Source of the DNA: an uncultured Caldilineaceae bacterium
GTDB lineage: Bacteria > Chloroflexota > Anaerolineae > Caldilineales > Caldilineaceae
DNA: 64,000 nucleotides
NCBI GenBank assembly: GCA_951812725.1
Contig: OX638330.1
Coordinates: 4,691,405 to 4,755,404 of the forward strand
Reading direction: 5' to 3'
Both the position numbers and the translations under genes were made by a program. Each line of letters starts with the position of its first letter. The stretch's first letter is position 1. The notes beneath the pieces are model-generated. The model was not told the DNA's origin. It saw only the letters and a list, made by a program, of their open reading frames with translations, and searched no databases. Shown here piece after piece: positions 34,735 through 43,495 of this stretch.

Positions 34735-35250
34735 TCACGCGCTCAGAGAGATAATCTGCGGCTGGACGACCCGCGTCAGTTCTTCGACCGTCAGCTGCAG
34801 CATTGTCCTGTCGTCGCCGCCGCCGGCGTAGACGAACCCGGGGCCAAGGGCCGCGATCGAGCTGTCCAGCAAGACCTGCACAGCGGTGCAGTGGCCGAAT
34901 GGGGGCACGCCGCCGGCCGGATAACCGAGCAGCTGCAGCACAACATCCGGCGGGGCCAATTTTATGCGCTTGATGCCCACACCGCGCAGATCTGCAAGCG
35001 GGCGTTTTTCCACGCGGCGTTCGCCGTGACTGATGACGACGAACGGGGTCGGCGGTGCATCCCGGTCCCCCGGTTTCTGCGCCAGAAACAGCAGCGTTTT
35101 GAGGATGCGATCCGGCTCAACGCCGAGGGCTGCGGCGGCAGCCGGCACGGTGGGTGTGTCGCCGATTTCACGCAACAGCTGGGCTTCGATCCCGTTTTCT
35201 TCAATAAACCGCTGCAGGTCGTCCGGTGTGCGCATAGGGTTTCCAGTCAT
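34735..35250 (-). CDS. YbaK/ProX-type aminoacyl-tRNA deacylase
   Basis: A 171-residue protein of the YbaK/ProRS-INS domain family, which hydrolyses mischarged tRNAs. It has the 'TVPAAAAALGVEPDRILKTL' segment, KTLLFLAQ, a 'PPDVVLQLLGYPAGGVPPFG' block that contains the family's GxxxGGVPPxG motif, and 'VFVYAGGG'-like strand FVYAGGGDDRTMLQLTVEEL at the end. A Met six residues in (MRTPDD) is an alternative start. It is 18 bases upstream of the dehydrogenase pair on the same strand, so they may be co-transcribed, although no functional link is obvious. Confidence 0.85.
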   Translation of the reverse strand: MTGNPMRTPDDLQRFIEENGIEAQLLREIGDTPTVPAAAAALGVEPDRILKTLLFLAQKPGDRDAPPTPFVVISHGERRVEKRPLADLRGVGIKRIKLAPPDVVLQLLGYPAGGVPPFGHCTAVQVLLDSSIAALGPGFVYAGGGDDRTMLQLTVEELTRVVQPQIISLSA

Positions 35251-35494
35251 TTTTCAGTGCAACTCCTCGTTGGTTGAAATGTACCAGTACCCCAGGGGAT
35301 ACGCAAACGAATCATGGCTGAATCGCGCCGCAAGTGGCGCGCAACTTGCCGTTGTGTTAGCATACTCCGCGACGGTCTCAATTGGGGGTCGCGCCCCCAC
35401 AGTCTAGTTCTTAGCCTTCTATTTTTTGGTGAACTTCGGCACGCGCAAGAGGTTGCTAAAAGCTGCAAACTGACCACTAAAACTAACCGACGCT

Positions 35495-36637
35495 ATGCCA
35501 ACCACCTCGATACACGGAACACCCGACTACGCCGAGTTAGATGCGCTAGGGCTGGACCCCTCCGAAGTCATCTACTTTTCGTCGAATATAAACCCGTATG
35601 GCCCGCCGGCGTCGGTCGTCGAGGCTGTTCAAGAAGAGATCAGCCGCTCCTTTCTGGCGCGCTACCCGGACAGCCGCAGCCAGCGCCTGCGCGAAAAGAT
35701 CGGCGCCTACCACGGCCTGCCGGCGGATGCGGTGCTGGTGGGGAACGGCACTGCCGACCTGATCTGGCTGCTGGCCCACGCTTATGGAAACAACCGCCAG
35801 GCCGCCATTCTGTCGCCCACTTTCAGTGAGTACGCCGACGGCGTTATCATGGCGGGGGGGCATCCCATCCATCTTGCCCTGCCCGGCTGGCATCGTATCA
35901 GACGCCGCAGCTACGCCCCGGGCGGCACGACGCTGGCGCAAACGCGGCAGGCGTTGGAGACGTCCTCGCCCTGGCTGGTCTTTATCTGCAATCCGAACAA
36001 CCCGACGGGCGAGTACCTTTCACCGGGCGAGTTGCGCTATCTGTGGGAAGGCGCGCCCAATGCCCTCTGGGTCGTTGATGAGGCTTATGCCGAGTTTACT
36101 GAAGACCCCTGGAGCGCGGCGCAGTGGGTTATGGGAGGAGGGAATGGCAACTCAGGTCGAGCGCGCGGGCCGGGCTGCGTCGTCCTGCGCTCGATGACGA
36201 AGGACTTCGCGCTGGGCGGGTTGCGTCTCGGTTACCTGCTGGCGACGCCGTCTATCGTTGAACGCTTGCAGCAGGTGCAGCCGCCGTGGAGCGTCAACAA
36301 CGTTGCGCAGCTGGCCGGATTGGTGGCGCTGGATGAGATGCGCTGGCGCGAGGAGACGACCGCGCGTCTGCGCAAAGATGTTTATCAGCTGCAAGAAGAT
36401 CTGCGCGCCTACGGCTACGCGCCGCTGCCAACGACCGTGAATTATTTCCTGCTGCCGGTGGGGGATGCCAGTTCGATCCGCGACCGGCTGGTAGAGTCGC
36501 GGATGTTTGTACGCGACTGTACCTCCTTCGGCCTGCCCGAGCACATACGCATCGCCGCCAGACCGCCGGAGGAAAACGCATCTCTGGTCGAAACCATGTC
36601 CAGCTTTGCCCACCTGCCGACTCGACGGCCGGATTAA
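35495..36637 (+). CDS. PLP-dependent aminotransferase (HisC/CobD type)
   Basis: A 380-residue class I/II fold type I PLP enzyme. YFSSNINPYGPP is the N-terminal substrate arm, VLVGNGTADLIWLLAHAYG the phosphate-binding region, VFICNPNNPTGEYLSPGEL and WVVDEAYAEF (Asp for the pyridine nitrogen), and RSMTKDFALGGLRLGYLLA holds the Schiff-base Lys. These fit histidinol-phosphate aminotransferase and threonine-phosphate decarboxylase; the HG start (SIHGTPDYAELDALGL) leans slightly to CobD-like proteins, but no cobalamin genes are near. It starts a plus-strand run with the HAD and glutamate-cysteine ligase genes. Confidence 0.82.
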   Translation: MPTTSIHGTPDYAELDALGLDPSEVIYFSSNINPYGPPASVVEAVQEEISRSFLARYPDSRSQRLREKIGAYHGLPADAVLVGNGTADLIWLLAHAYGNNRQAAILSPTFSEYADGVIMAGGHPIHLALPGWHRIRRRSYAPGGTTLAQTRQALETSSPWLVFICNPNNPTGEYLSPGELRYLWEGAPNALWVVDEAYAEFTEDPWSAAQWVMGGGNGNSGRARGPGCVVLRSMTKDFALGGLRLGYLLATPSIVERLQQVQPPWSVNNVAQLAGLVALDEMRWREETTARLRKDVYQLQEDLRAYGYAPLPTTVNYFLLPVGDASSIRDRLVESRMFVRDCTSFGLPEHIRIAARPPEENASLVETMSSFAHLPTRRPD

Positions 36638-36669
36638 CCAGTAGCCATTGAGCACTGGCCACTGCAGTC

Positions 36670-37473
36670 ATGATTGAAGCCATCACATTTGACTTCTGGG
36701 ACACAATCGCGATCGACGATTCGGACGAGCCGAAACGCAGCGCTATGGGCCTGCCCAGCAAAGCCAATGCGCGCATTGAGCTGTTCGCGGGGCACGTGAC
36801 CCAAAGGCACCCGGAGATCGCCTACGAGCAGGCGGTGCAGGCTTATCAACACGCCAATGAAAGTTTCCAGCACGCCTGGCACGAGGAGCAGCATACGCCG
36901 GGCATCGCCGCGCGCATGTACGACGCCTACGAATATCTTGGTATGCGGCCAGGGCCGGGCCGGTTCGCCCGCCTCATGCGCGAGGTCGATGAGCTGGTGC
37001 GCGAGATCGAAACAATGGAGGTGCGCATCCAACCGGACTTTACGCCGGGCGTGCATGCCGCCCTCGATGAGCTTTCGATGCACTACAAGCTGGGCATCAT
37101 CTCCGACACGATCCACACAACCGGCCGCGGTCTGCGCTATCTCCTGCAACGTCAGGGGCTGCTGCGCTACTTCAGCTACATGCTCTTTTCCGACGAAATC
37201 GGCGTATCCAAACCGGAGCCCGAGGTCTTTCGGCGGGCTGCTCTCGGTCTGGGCGCCGCGCCCTACCAGATTGTCCATATCGGCGACCGCGAAAGCAACG
37301 ACATCCTCGGCCCGCTGTCGATCGGCATGAACGCCATCCTCTTCACCGGCGTGAAGGACCGCGGCAGCGACTCGACGCAGGCCAATGCCGTCTGCCGCAC
37401 ATACGCCGCGCTGCCAGCCATTGTCCGACGCCTCTCGGCCACAATCAGACCCCTCCAACTCGGTTCGGCCTAG
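36670..37473 (+). CDS. HAD-family hydrolase
   Basis: A 267-residue haloacid-dehalogenase-like phosphatase. Motif I is FDFWDT with nucleophile D8; the position +2 Asp of standard HAD phosphatases is Trp here and an Asp comes at +3, a variant seen in some subgroups. Motif II is GIISDT; motif III is GVSKPEPEVF (Lys); motif IV is VHIGDRESNDILGPLSIGM. A helical cap spans ~30-100. It is 32 bases after the PLP gene, and its stop overlaps the next GTG start. The substrate is unknown. Confidence 0.85.
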   Translation: MIEAITFDFWDTIAIDDSDEPKRSAMGLPSKANARIELFAGHVTQRHPEIAYEQAVQAYQHANESFQHAWHEEQHTPGIAARMYDAYEYLGMRPGPGRFARLMREVDELVREIETMEVRIQPDFTPGVHAALDELSMHYKLGIISDTIHTTGRGLRYLLQRQGLLRYFSYMLFSDEIGVSKPEPEVFRRAALGLGAAPYQIVHIGDRESNDILGPLSIGMNAILFTGVKDRGSDSTQANAVCRTYAALPAIVRRLSATIRPLQLGSA

Positions 37474-38885
37474 TGGAGCCTTCACTGCACAACGCATACG
37501 AGTCCCTGGCCGCCCGCTTCGCAGCGCACTTCCCCGCGCGGCTGCAGGGTCCCCGCACTGTTGGCCGCGAAGCCGAATTCCCCGTAGTCGATCAGGACGG
37601 CCGCGCCGTTGATATCGACCGGCTGTGGCCTCTCTTGCTGAAGAGTGAAGATACTACAAAGAGCAATGAGAAGGGTGCTTTCTCTCCTCTCAAGGTCAAA
37701 CGGGATGCCGTCAATACCGACCTCATCGTGGGCCTTGACGGTGACTCCTACAGCTATGCGCTCGAAGTGGGCAAGGGCACGATCGAGCTAAATGTCGGCC
37801 CGTGCGCCACCCTTTTTGAACTGGAGAGCGCCTTCCGCAGCGCGCTGGAGCGGCTGGTGCAGGCCGCCGCGCGGCTGGGGTGGCGGGTGCTGGGGTATGG
37901 CGTGCAGCCGCTCAGCCCGCCTACGCGCGCCCTGCTCTCGCCCAAACAGCGCTACGGCGCCATGGCCGACATTATGGGCGCGGACTGGATCTGGTACACC
38001 GTCACCGCCAGCGACCAGGCCCACGTCGACGTCAGCCGCGATGAGGCGGTGGGCGTGCTCAATTTCGGCAATCTGATTGCGCCGGTCGTGGTCGCCCTGT
38101 GCGCCAATTCGCCGGTAGTGGCCGGTGTACTCACGGACGACTGCTCCGGCCGCGAAGGCCGCATGATCGATGCTCCCTACGGGCAGCGCCACGGCATGAT
38201 CGACCGCCCTTACGCCGACCTGACCGACTTCGTCGCCCGCCTCAGCAGGCTGCCCGCCCTGCTCGGCCGCGAAGGCGAGCGCCTGCTGCCCGACGGACGT
38301 CTCTTCAGCGACGTGCTGCGCGAGGACTATGGAGCTATGCTAAATGAGGGCGCGGTTCTCTCTTCCGGCTGTTTCGACGCTTTTCTGCTGCACGATCACT
38401 ATATCTGGCACAGCGCCCGCCTGCGCTCCGCTTACGCTACGGTCGAGCTGCGCCCGGCTTGCCAGCAGCCGCCCAACGAACTGATGGCCGCGGCCGTGCT
38501 CTATCTGGGGCTGGTGGAAGAACACGAGCAGATCACTGACTATATACAGACCGCGCTGGCGCCGGCTGGTAAAGAGAGCGAGGACTCCACTCCTCTATCG
38601 GCCTGCTGGCCGCGCATGAAACAGTACCATGAGCAGGTGATCCGCGCCGGCCTGGCCGCGCCGGAGCCGGTGCCCGGTTTTCTGGCCGAGGTGCTGGCGC
38701 TGGTTGAGGCTGGCCTCGCCCGCCGCGGCTACGGTGAGGAGGGCATGCTCGCTCCTTTGTGGCGGCGGTTGGAACGGAGGGAGAATCCGGGTCAGCGGGT
38801 GCGGCGGGTTTTCAAGGCGGAGGGGGTGGAGGGGTTGATGGAGGTTGCTGATGTGGAGAGTTTCTTGAAGGAGAAGCGGAGATAG
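37473..38885 (+). CDS. gshA: glutamate-cysteine ligase (GCS2/plant-type family)
   Basis: A 470-residue ATP-grasp-like ligase of the GCS2 family, which couples glutamate and cysteine as the first step of glutathione or related thiol synthesis. Motifs: TVGREAEFPVVDQDGRAVDI (Glu/Mg site), GKGTIELNVGPCATLFELES, 'GYGVQPLSPPTRALLSPKQR', 'TASDQAHVDVSRDEAVGVLN' and 'LRSAYATVELRPACQQPPNE'. The GTG start overlaps the HAD gene's stop (TAGTG). Glutathione use is unusual in such lineages, so the product may be gamma-glutamylcysteine. The last ~70 codons are repeated at 39904-40113 downstream of the MntA/HepT pair. Confidence 0.85.
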   Translation: MEPSLHNAYESLAARFAAHFPARLQGPRTVGREAEFPVVDQDGRAVDIDRLWPLLLKSEDTTKSNEKGAFSPLKVKRDAVNTDLIVGLDGDSYSYALEVGKGTIELNVGPCATLFELESAFRSALERLVQAAARLGWRVLGYGVQPLSPPTRALLSPKQRYGAMADIMGADWIWYTVTASDQAHVDVSRDEAVGVLNFGNLIAPVVVALCANSPVVAGVLTDDCSGREGRMIDAPYGQRHGMIDRPYADLTDFVARLSRLPALLGREGERLLPDGRLFSDVLREDYGAMLNEGAVLSSGCFDAFLLHDHYIWHSARLRSAYATVELRPACQQPPNELMAAAVLYLGLVEEHEQITDYIQTALAPAGKESEDSTPLSACWPRMKQYHEQVIRAGLAAPEPVPGFLAEVLALVEAGLARRGYGEEGMLAPLWRRLERRENPGQRVRRVFKAEGVEGLMEVADVESFLKEKRR

Positions 38886-39155
38886 CGGGTGGGCATTTTG
38901 ATTGGGTTCGCGCGAGTTATGGTAGAGTGGAGTTCCAATATAATGCTACATTCGCTGGCAAACAGGTAATAGCTTGGGCTGGTTTACAGGTCAAGGAGCG
39001 TCATCGCTATTTGACCAATGATTTATCTCTTCAAGTTGTCGGTGAACTGCTCCTCTTTATGCCTCAGCTCGTGGTTTGATTTTCAGAGTCAGTCACACTG
39101 ATTTGGACTGTAGGGGAATGACCCTCTTCCTATGCCGAATGAGGGAACCGGAACA
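38886..39155. other. spacer between gshA and mntA
   Basis: 270 bases with no open frame of note. It is more AT-rich than its neighbours, especially at 39000-39080, and may hold the promoter of the MntA/HepT module. I could not assign -35/-10 boxes. Confidence 0.3.
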
Positions 39156-39461
39156 ATGAACCCACAAGTGTCGGTATCAAAGACAACTCTATCCGCCTTC
39201 TGTCAGGAGCACGGCATCAGACGGCTGGCAGTCTTTGGGTCAGCACTGCGCGATGACTTCGGACCTGACAGCGATATCGACCTGCTCGTCGAGTTCGAGC
39301 CGGACCGTATCCCGGGACTGCTGGGTGTCGCCGGTATGGAACTGACGCTATCCGAACTCTTCGCGGGACGGAAAGTCGACCTGCGCACAGCGGAGGACCT
39401 GAGTCCCTACTTCCGGCAGGAAGTTCTGGCCAGGGCTCAAGTTCAATATGAGCAGGTATGA
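39156..39461 (+). CDS. mntA: MntA-type nucleotidyltransferase antitoxin
   Basis: A 101-residue minimal nucleotidyltransferase. The G28-S29 motif in VFGSALRDDFGPDSD is followed by D40 and D42 (SDIDLLVEF), the metal-binding pair. MntA adds AMP units to the HepT toxin and neutralises it. ATG 39156 (MNPQVSVSK) has GAGGG upstream; an in-frame ATG at 39132 lacks a ribosome site. It overlaps hepT by 14 bases, the standard gene order and coupling of this type VII-like pair. Confidence 0.88.
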   Translation: MNPQVSVSKTTLSAFCQEHGIRRLAVFGSALRDDFGPDSDIDLLVEFEPDRIPGLLGVAGMELTLSELFAGRKVDLRTAEDLSPYFRQEVLARAQVQYEQV

Positions 39462-39792
39462 CAGAATCCGCTTGCGCCACATGATCGAAGCGGCGCGTGA
39501 GGCTGTGTCGTTTGCGCACGGCCGGGTGCGGGAGGACCTGGAGACCGACCGCCAGCTGCTCCTGTCGCTGGTCAAGGATATCGAGATCGTTGGCGAAGCC
39601 GCGTCCCAGATAACCGACTCGACTCGAAAGGAGTTGGCTGCCATCCCCTGGGCCAGTATTGTCGCAATGCGGAACCGGCTTGTCCACGCCTATTTCAGCA
39701 TCAACCTCGATATCCTTTGGAAGACCGTACAGAAAGACCTTCCAAGCCTGATCGACCAGCTGGAGCGGGTTGTACCCCCTGAATCCTGCTAA
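39448..39792 (+). CDS. hepT: HepT HEPN-domain RNase toxin
   Basis: A 114-residue HEPN protein (DUF86). The catalytic RX4HXY motif is R75-NRLV-H80-A-Y82; in characterised systems the Tyr is the residue AMPylated by MntA. All three residues are present, so the toxin appears intact. Helices such as 'RHMIEAAREAVSFAHGRVRE' and 'LLSLVKDIEIVGEAASQITD' fit the HEPN bundle. The module sits between gshA and a duplicated fragment of the gshA 3' end. Confidence 0.9.
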   Translation: MSRYDRIRLRHMIEAAREAVSFAHGRVREDLETDRQLLLSLVKDIEIVGEAASQITDSTRKELAAIPWASIVAMRNRLVHAYFSINLDILWKTVQKDLPSLIDQLERVVPPESC

Positions 39793-39903
39793 GGCTGACT
39801 ACAGCGTAAGCAAAGTCTTCAGAATCCACTTCTCGATTGTCCGCCGCGCGACCGGGACCGGTCAGTCCGCGCTTTGGTTCCAGGTTGCGGGCGGAAGCGC
39901 GAC

Positions 39904-40113
39904 GGCCTGGCCGCGCCCGAGCCGGCACATGGATTCCTGGCAGAGGTTCTCGCCCGCCGTGGCTACGGCGAGGAGCGCATGATCGCTCCCTTATGGCAAC
40001 GGCTGGAGCAGGAGGAGAGCCCTGCCCAGCGGGCGCGGCGGTTCTTCACTGAGGAGGGGGTGGAGGGGCTAATAGAGTTTTCTGATGTGGAGAGTTACTT
40101 GCGGGAGAGGTAG
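39904..40113 (+). pseudogene. duplicated 3' fragment of glutamate-cysteine ligase gene
   Basis: The frame reads GLAAPEPAHGFLAEVLARRG followed by YGEERMIAPLWQRLEQEESP and ends DVESYLRER-stop. It matches the last ~70 codons of gshA (GLAAPEPVPGFLAEVLALVE...DVESFLKEKRR) with a short deletion and scattered substitutions, roughly three-quarters identical. No start or upstream part is present. It lies ~110 bases after hepT in the same orientation as gshA. Confidence 0.85.
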
Positions 40114-40159
40114 CGGCAGTCATCTGGCCCGGAAACCTGTTCCCATTTGGGGATGTGCT

Positions 40160-40430
40160 GCCCCAAGGACAGGTTCATATCGACCACGAGTTTCACGATC
40201 ATGGAAGGAAAAGCGGAACCTCCCGCTCTTCCAACTTCCATGGCGCATAGGCCAAGCATTGGTCGATATCTTCCCGCTCAAGTCACGGGTAGGCAGCCAC
40301 GTTCTCCTCGGCTGACCTCCTGGCTGCCAAGAAGCTGACGACGGTTCCAAACCGTCACGCGTAACCCCCGAATACATGCTTTGTCGCCCATGACGGTAGG
40401 GTCGAAAGTGATTCTCGAGAATGCTTCCAT
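40160..40430 (-). pseudogene. decayed DUF433 antitoxin / DUF5615 toxin pair
   Basis: From ATG 40430 the minus strand encodes MEAFSRITFDPTVMGDKACI then RGLRVTVW, the DUF433 N-terminus. After a frameshift the adjacent frame gives VSFLAARRSAEENVAAYP, an internal TGA, then LEREDIDQCLAYAPWKLEER and EVPLFLP-stop (40199). An ATG overlapping that stop begins MIVKLVVDMNLS, the start of a DUF5615 PIN-like toxin, but it diverges immediately near 40165, next to the gshA fragment. Both genes are dead: one by frameshift and nonsense mutation, the other by truncation. Confidence 0.75.
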
Positions 40431-40862
40431 GCTCTGCCTTTCTGCGTGCGCGTCGTGCATACATCGGCACTCTTATACTTAACTTATGCTCTGATTGTAG
40501 CTACGATCCAAGCGAATCGTAACTTTTCGCGGAAAGTGCCCCTGCAGTCACGAGCGCCTGATTGAAGGAAAATGCTTGGCATCATATTCAGAGACCGGTT
40601 CACGAGATTTGACAAACTGTGCACTCCACTGTAACATTTGTTCTATTCCTTATCGCTGTATACAGTTTGACGTCCATAAGGTCCGCTACTGAAATCTTCG
40701 ATTCGTAGACGTACCGTTTGCAACGCCGCATATCGACATCTCATGTTGATATGTATAGCGTTTTCACATTCCCGGCCTTGCTCAAAGGCACGATCTGTAC
40801 CACGCGTAGGAAGCGGCCTGACATCGGCACATTCAGTCCTGATTGTGGAGAAGAATGGTAGT
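40431..40862. other. AT-rich spacer before the DUF4365 pair
   Basis: 430 bases with no supported gene. Base composition is lower in GC than the metabolic regions, in keeping with the accessory character of the surrounding genes. It should contain the promoter for the DUF4365 unit. Confidence 0.3.
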
Positions 40863-41363
40863 ATGGGCAGAACGGATGATGCGGACAACAACATAAGGAA
40901 GGAGCGGTTCTCTTTAGCATATATCAGAGCTGTCGCTGCACACGCAGGTTTTTACACCGATGAGCCACAGGTGGACCGTCGCAGTATAGACGGCATTCTG
41001 AGGGCTGATTTTGGAAGAGGGCCCAGAATCGAATTCCAGGCCAAAGCAACTTCCCAAGACATTCTGCGAGAGAACGACTTGGCATTCCCTTTGCCAATCG
41101 GGAATTACAGGGACTTGTCACAAGATGCCATGATCCCCCGCATCCTGATCGTTGTTCTTATGCCTCTAGAAAGGGCGCAGTGGCTGAAGCAAACCAGCGG
41201 TGAACTTTGTCTGCGTCACTGCGCCTACTGGCTGTCACTAAAAGAACAGCCACCGTTACCCAATACGACCAGCGTTACCGTTCACATTCCTGTTGCCAAC
41301 ATCTTCGGCAGCGAGCAGCTATCTGTTCTGATGGAAAGGGTCGAAAGGGGGGAGTCGGTATGA
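40863..41363 (+). CDS. DUF4365-domain protein
   Basis: A 166-residue protein beginning MGRTDDADNNIRKERFSLAY. The DUF4365 core follows: KERFSLAYIRAVAAHAGFYT, 'DRRSIDGILRADFGRGPRIE' with IEFQAKATSQ. That pattern (D...FQAKAT) resembles the D-(E/Q)xK acidic-lysine site of PD-(D/E)xK nuclease-like folds, and the family recurs in phage-defence neighbourhoods. ATG 40863 is chosen because the upstream frame lacks family sequence. Its stop overlaps the next gene's start (ATGA), a two-gene operon. Confidence 0.78.
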   Translation: MGRTDDADNNIRKERFSLAYIRAVAAHAGFYTDEPQVDRRSIDGILRADFGRGPRIEFQAKATSQDILRENDLAFPLPIGNYRDLSQDAMIPRILIVVLMPLERAQWLKQTSGELCLRHCAYWLSLKEQPPLPNTTSVTVHIPVANIFGSEQLSVLMERVERGESV

Positions 41364-42490
41364 GAGTTGACATTCGCGACCGGGAGGCGTTGTCTTCACT
41401 GTCACTCTTAAGCCTGCGTACTTATCCGAAATCTCGGCAGTGGGTTGACGAGGGCGATTGGGGAAATCGAGCCACCGTTTTTAGCAAGGAACATAAGGGG
41501 AGAAGGTGGGAAATCCTCAGTCCATTTCAAGACACATTCGCCGATTTTGCCGAAGCGATTGCCGAAGCGATTGCGGTTCTTGCCACCGTCGAAAACCGAT
41601 CGCAGCTTGACGTGTTCCATGATCTGGAAGGGACTGGAGCGGATGTCATTCATATGCGCTCACCCAATGGGATGGCTGAGAAGCCGCTCTCTCTTCGCCA
41701 GAACGCGGAAATGCTTGACGCCGCCTACGGTATGTTGGCCTCAGCCGCCCGCGCCGCCGAAAAACCCAGCGCGGCCTATCGCGGCAGAGCCAGCTCCAAT
41801 GTGGCCGACTATCTTGATAATGTGCAACCCCTTCCGGGTTATCATGAAGGATACGACCTGACGTTGCATTCCCCAGTGCCGGCGGGATTCGGTACGCAGA
41901 CCGACTTCGGTGACGCTTATGCTGCGCCCTTCTCCCGGCGGGCTACGAAACAGTTATCCAAAGCTCTTCACCATGCTTCGAAGGCAATCACCGAAACAGT
42001 ATCCGGAGATACGCTGGATCCCTTCAGTCAGGTGGTAAAGGAAGGAGTTAGCGCCAATCTTTGCGATTCGGTAGCGGCACTGGCAGAAAACGGGCGGGGA
42101 ATCGAAATTGCTCTGTTTTGGGCCGGTGTTCGCCCGTCGAACGTCCCGGATTCAAACTACAAGTTTACCGAGACTTCGGCTGGCATCCTGTCAGAGGCGG
42201 CCGAATTCCTCCGCCGCAATGATCCCTCTTTTGACGAGCACTTGATTGCCCAAGTTGTCAGACTGGAGAAAGAGCCTGACAATTTCGATGGGAAGGCAGT
42301 CCTTTTGACTGTAAGGGACGAGAGACTGTTCCGTATTCAAGTTGAATTTAAGCAGCCTGCCTACGACATGGTGATTCAAGCATTTCGAAATCAGAAGTTC
42401 GTCAGCTTGGATGGCGATATACTTCCTACCGGCAATGGATATGAATTGCGAAATCCCCGGAACCTGATATTCGTTGAGAACGATGGGTGA
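41360..42490 (+). CDS. unknown partner of DUF4365 protein
   Basis: A 376-residue soluble protein, start MRVDIRDREALSSLSLLSLR with GGGGGAG upstream and ATGA overlap with the DUF4365 gene. I do not recognise a named domain. The N-terminal ~130 residues are alpha/beta. The middle has a Tyr/Pro-rich stretch (VADYLDNVQPLPGYHEGYDL, then TLHSPVPAGFG) and 'PFSRRATKQLSKALHHASKA'. The C-terminus 'VLLTVRDERLFRIQVEFKQP' is beta-rich. No transmembrane segment or signal is seen. Genes of this size and start have been seen next to DUF4365 genes, so a fixed two-gene system, possibly antiviral, is likely. Confidence 0.75.
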   Translation: MRVDIRDREALSSLSLLSLRTYPKSRQWVDEGDWGNRATVFSKEHKGRRWEILSPFQDTFADFAEAIAEAIAVLATVENRSQLDVFHDLEGTGADVIHMRSPNGMAEKPLSLRQNAEMLDAAYGMLASAARAAEKPSAAYRGRASSNVADYLDNVQPLPGYHEGYDLTLHSPVPAGFGTQTDFGDAYAAPFSRRATKQLSKALHHASKAITETVSGDTLDPFSQVVKEGVSANLCDSVAALAENGRGIEIALFWAGVRPSNVPDSNYKFTETSAGILSEAAEFLRRNDPSFDEHLIAQVVRLEKEPDNFDGKAVLLTVRDERLFRIQVEFKQPAYDMVIQAFRNQKFVSLDGDILPTGNGYELRNPRNLIFVENDG

Positions 42491-42658
42491 TTTTTTGTCA
42501 GGTTACTTTAGGCGCGCGCACTAGACAGCACTAAGGGGAAGGGAGCCTATCCCTCTCTCAAGCGCCATCACGCCTCACACACTACGCCATCCCCGTCCAC
42601 AAATATCCTTCTGCCGCATGACCCCGCTCCACCGGCGTAATGCCGTGTACACTACCCC

Positions 42659-42787
42659 CTACGCCGCCTCCACGAATACGCGCACATCATAGAAGGTGGC
42701 CGACGCGCCCATGTCGGTCTCGTCCTGCGCCGTGAGTTGGTTGACATTGCGGCCGTCGGCGCTGTGCTTGTTCCACCAGATGCCCGG
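42659..42787 (-). pseudogene. duplicated 3' fragment of molybdopterin oxidoreductase gene
   Basis: The minus strand encodes GIWWNKHSADGRNVNQLTAQ, then DETDMGASATFYDVRVFVEA and A-stop. It is identical in protein to the last 41 residues of the oxidoreductase at 50484-52673 and continues ~10 bases past the stop. The DNA differs at seven positions, all synonymous. The fragment ends abruptly at ~42787, where a transposase start fragment abuts. Confidence 0.92.
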
Positions 42788-42922
42788 CTAGAGTCGCTCC
42801 CCATTCAGGTAATTGCTGACGACATCGTGGCTTGTGTCTTCCAGATTTTCTGCCAAGTTCATGCATGTGCAGTAGACCGGCGTGCTGATCGGACATTCGA
42901 CATATTTTTGCTTTGTTGTCAT
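42788..42922 (-). mobile_element. transposase N-terminal fragment
   Basis: A 44-codon frame from ATG 42922: MTTKQKYVECPISTPVYCTC then MNLAENLEDTSHDVVSNYLN and GERL-stop. The phrase 'YxxCTxLAexLexxSHDVVSxYL' resembles the N-terminus of IS4/IS701-like transposases ('KY...TCTNLAEHLEGVSHDVVS'). The frame stops exactly at the junction with the oxidoreductase fragment. The family is inferred from memory of the motif. Confidence 0.45.
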
Positions 42923-43495
42923 CCTCTCAAACCCACCTGCTCTTAATGTCCCAGCAAAAGTCTTAACCCTTATCCAGGAACTTTGCTGATTCCATGAATA
43001 AGCCCTCCCCGATCCACGCGTCCCCTTAAGGTTTCGACGCCGCGGTAACAGACACAATGACACAGAGCACGCTCGGCGACCCGGAGGAGCAGGCTGGAAA
43101 ATCTGTGTTTTCTGTTGTACCTACTCAAGTGATAAAGGTCTCAGATCTGTATATTGGCGGTAGCGCGCCGATTAAGCGTCTGAGAACGATCATTCCGACC
43201 CTAGAATCCTGCTTGGGGCAGCCTTAGACATGTGGTACTGTTTTTGCAATTCGTGTTACGCAGTTGGGCATCAAGGCGCATTGGGTCCAACACTTCCCTT
43301 CGTTTGTGACGTATTGTAATGATCCCACGCTGCTGAACAGGGCGTGCCCGCTTGCCTTTTCCCTCACCGCCGACATGCCGGTCGCGGTCGTTGCCGCAAA
43401 TGGACTCAGAAGATTGTCCGAAGTCGAGACGTCCTTGATCACCTGGTCGAGAGCCGCAACGCTCCTGGCAGGTGGCAGCATTGGAGGCTCCTTAA
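42923..43495. other. gene-poor spacer before the enolase-superfamily gene
   Basis: About 570 bases. Short frames on both strands (for example 43224-43481 minus, 43264-43515 plus) match nothing I recognise and have no ribosome sites. I see no hairpin or repeat of note. Confidence 0.3.

Noticed and set aside
33406..35277. 623-codon open frame on the plus strand
   Set aside because: Runs antisense through two clear dehydrogenase genes and the deacylase; no ribosome site and repetitive content that mirrors the paralogs.
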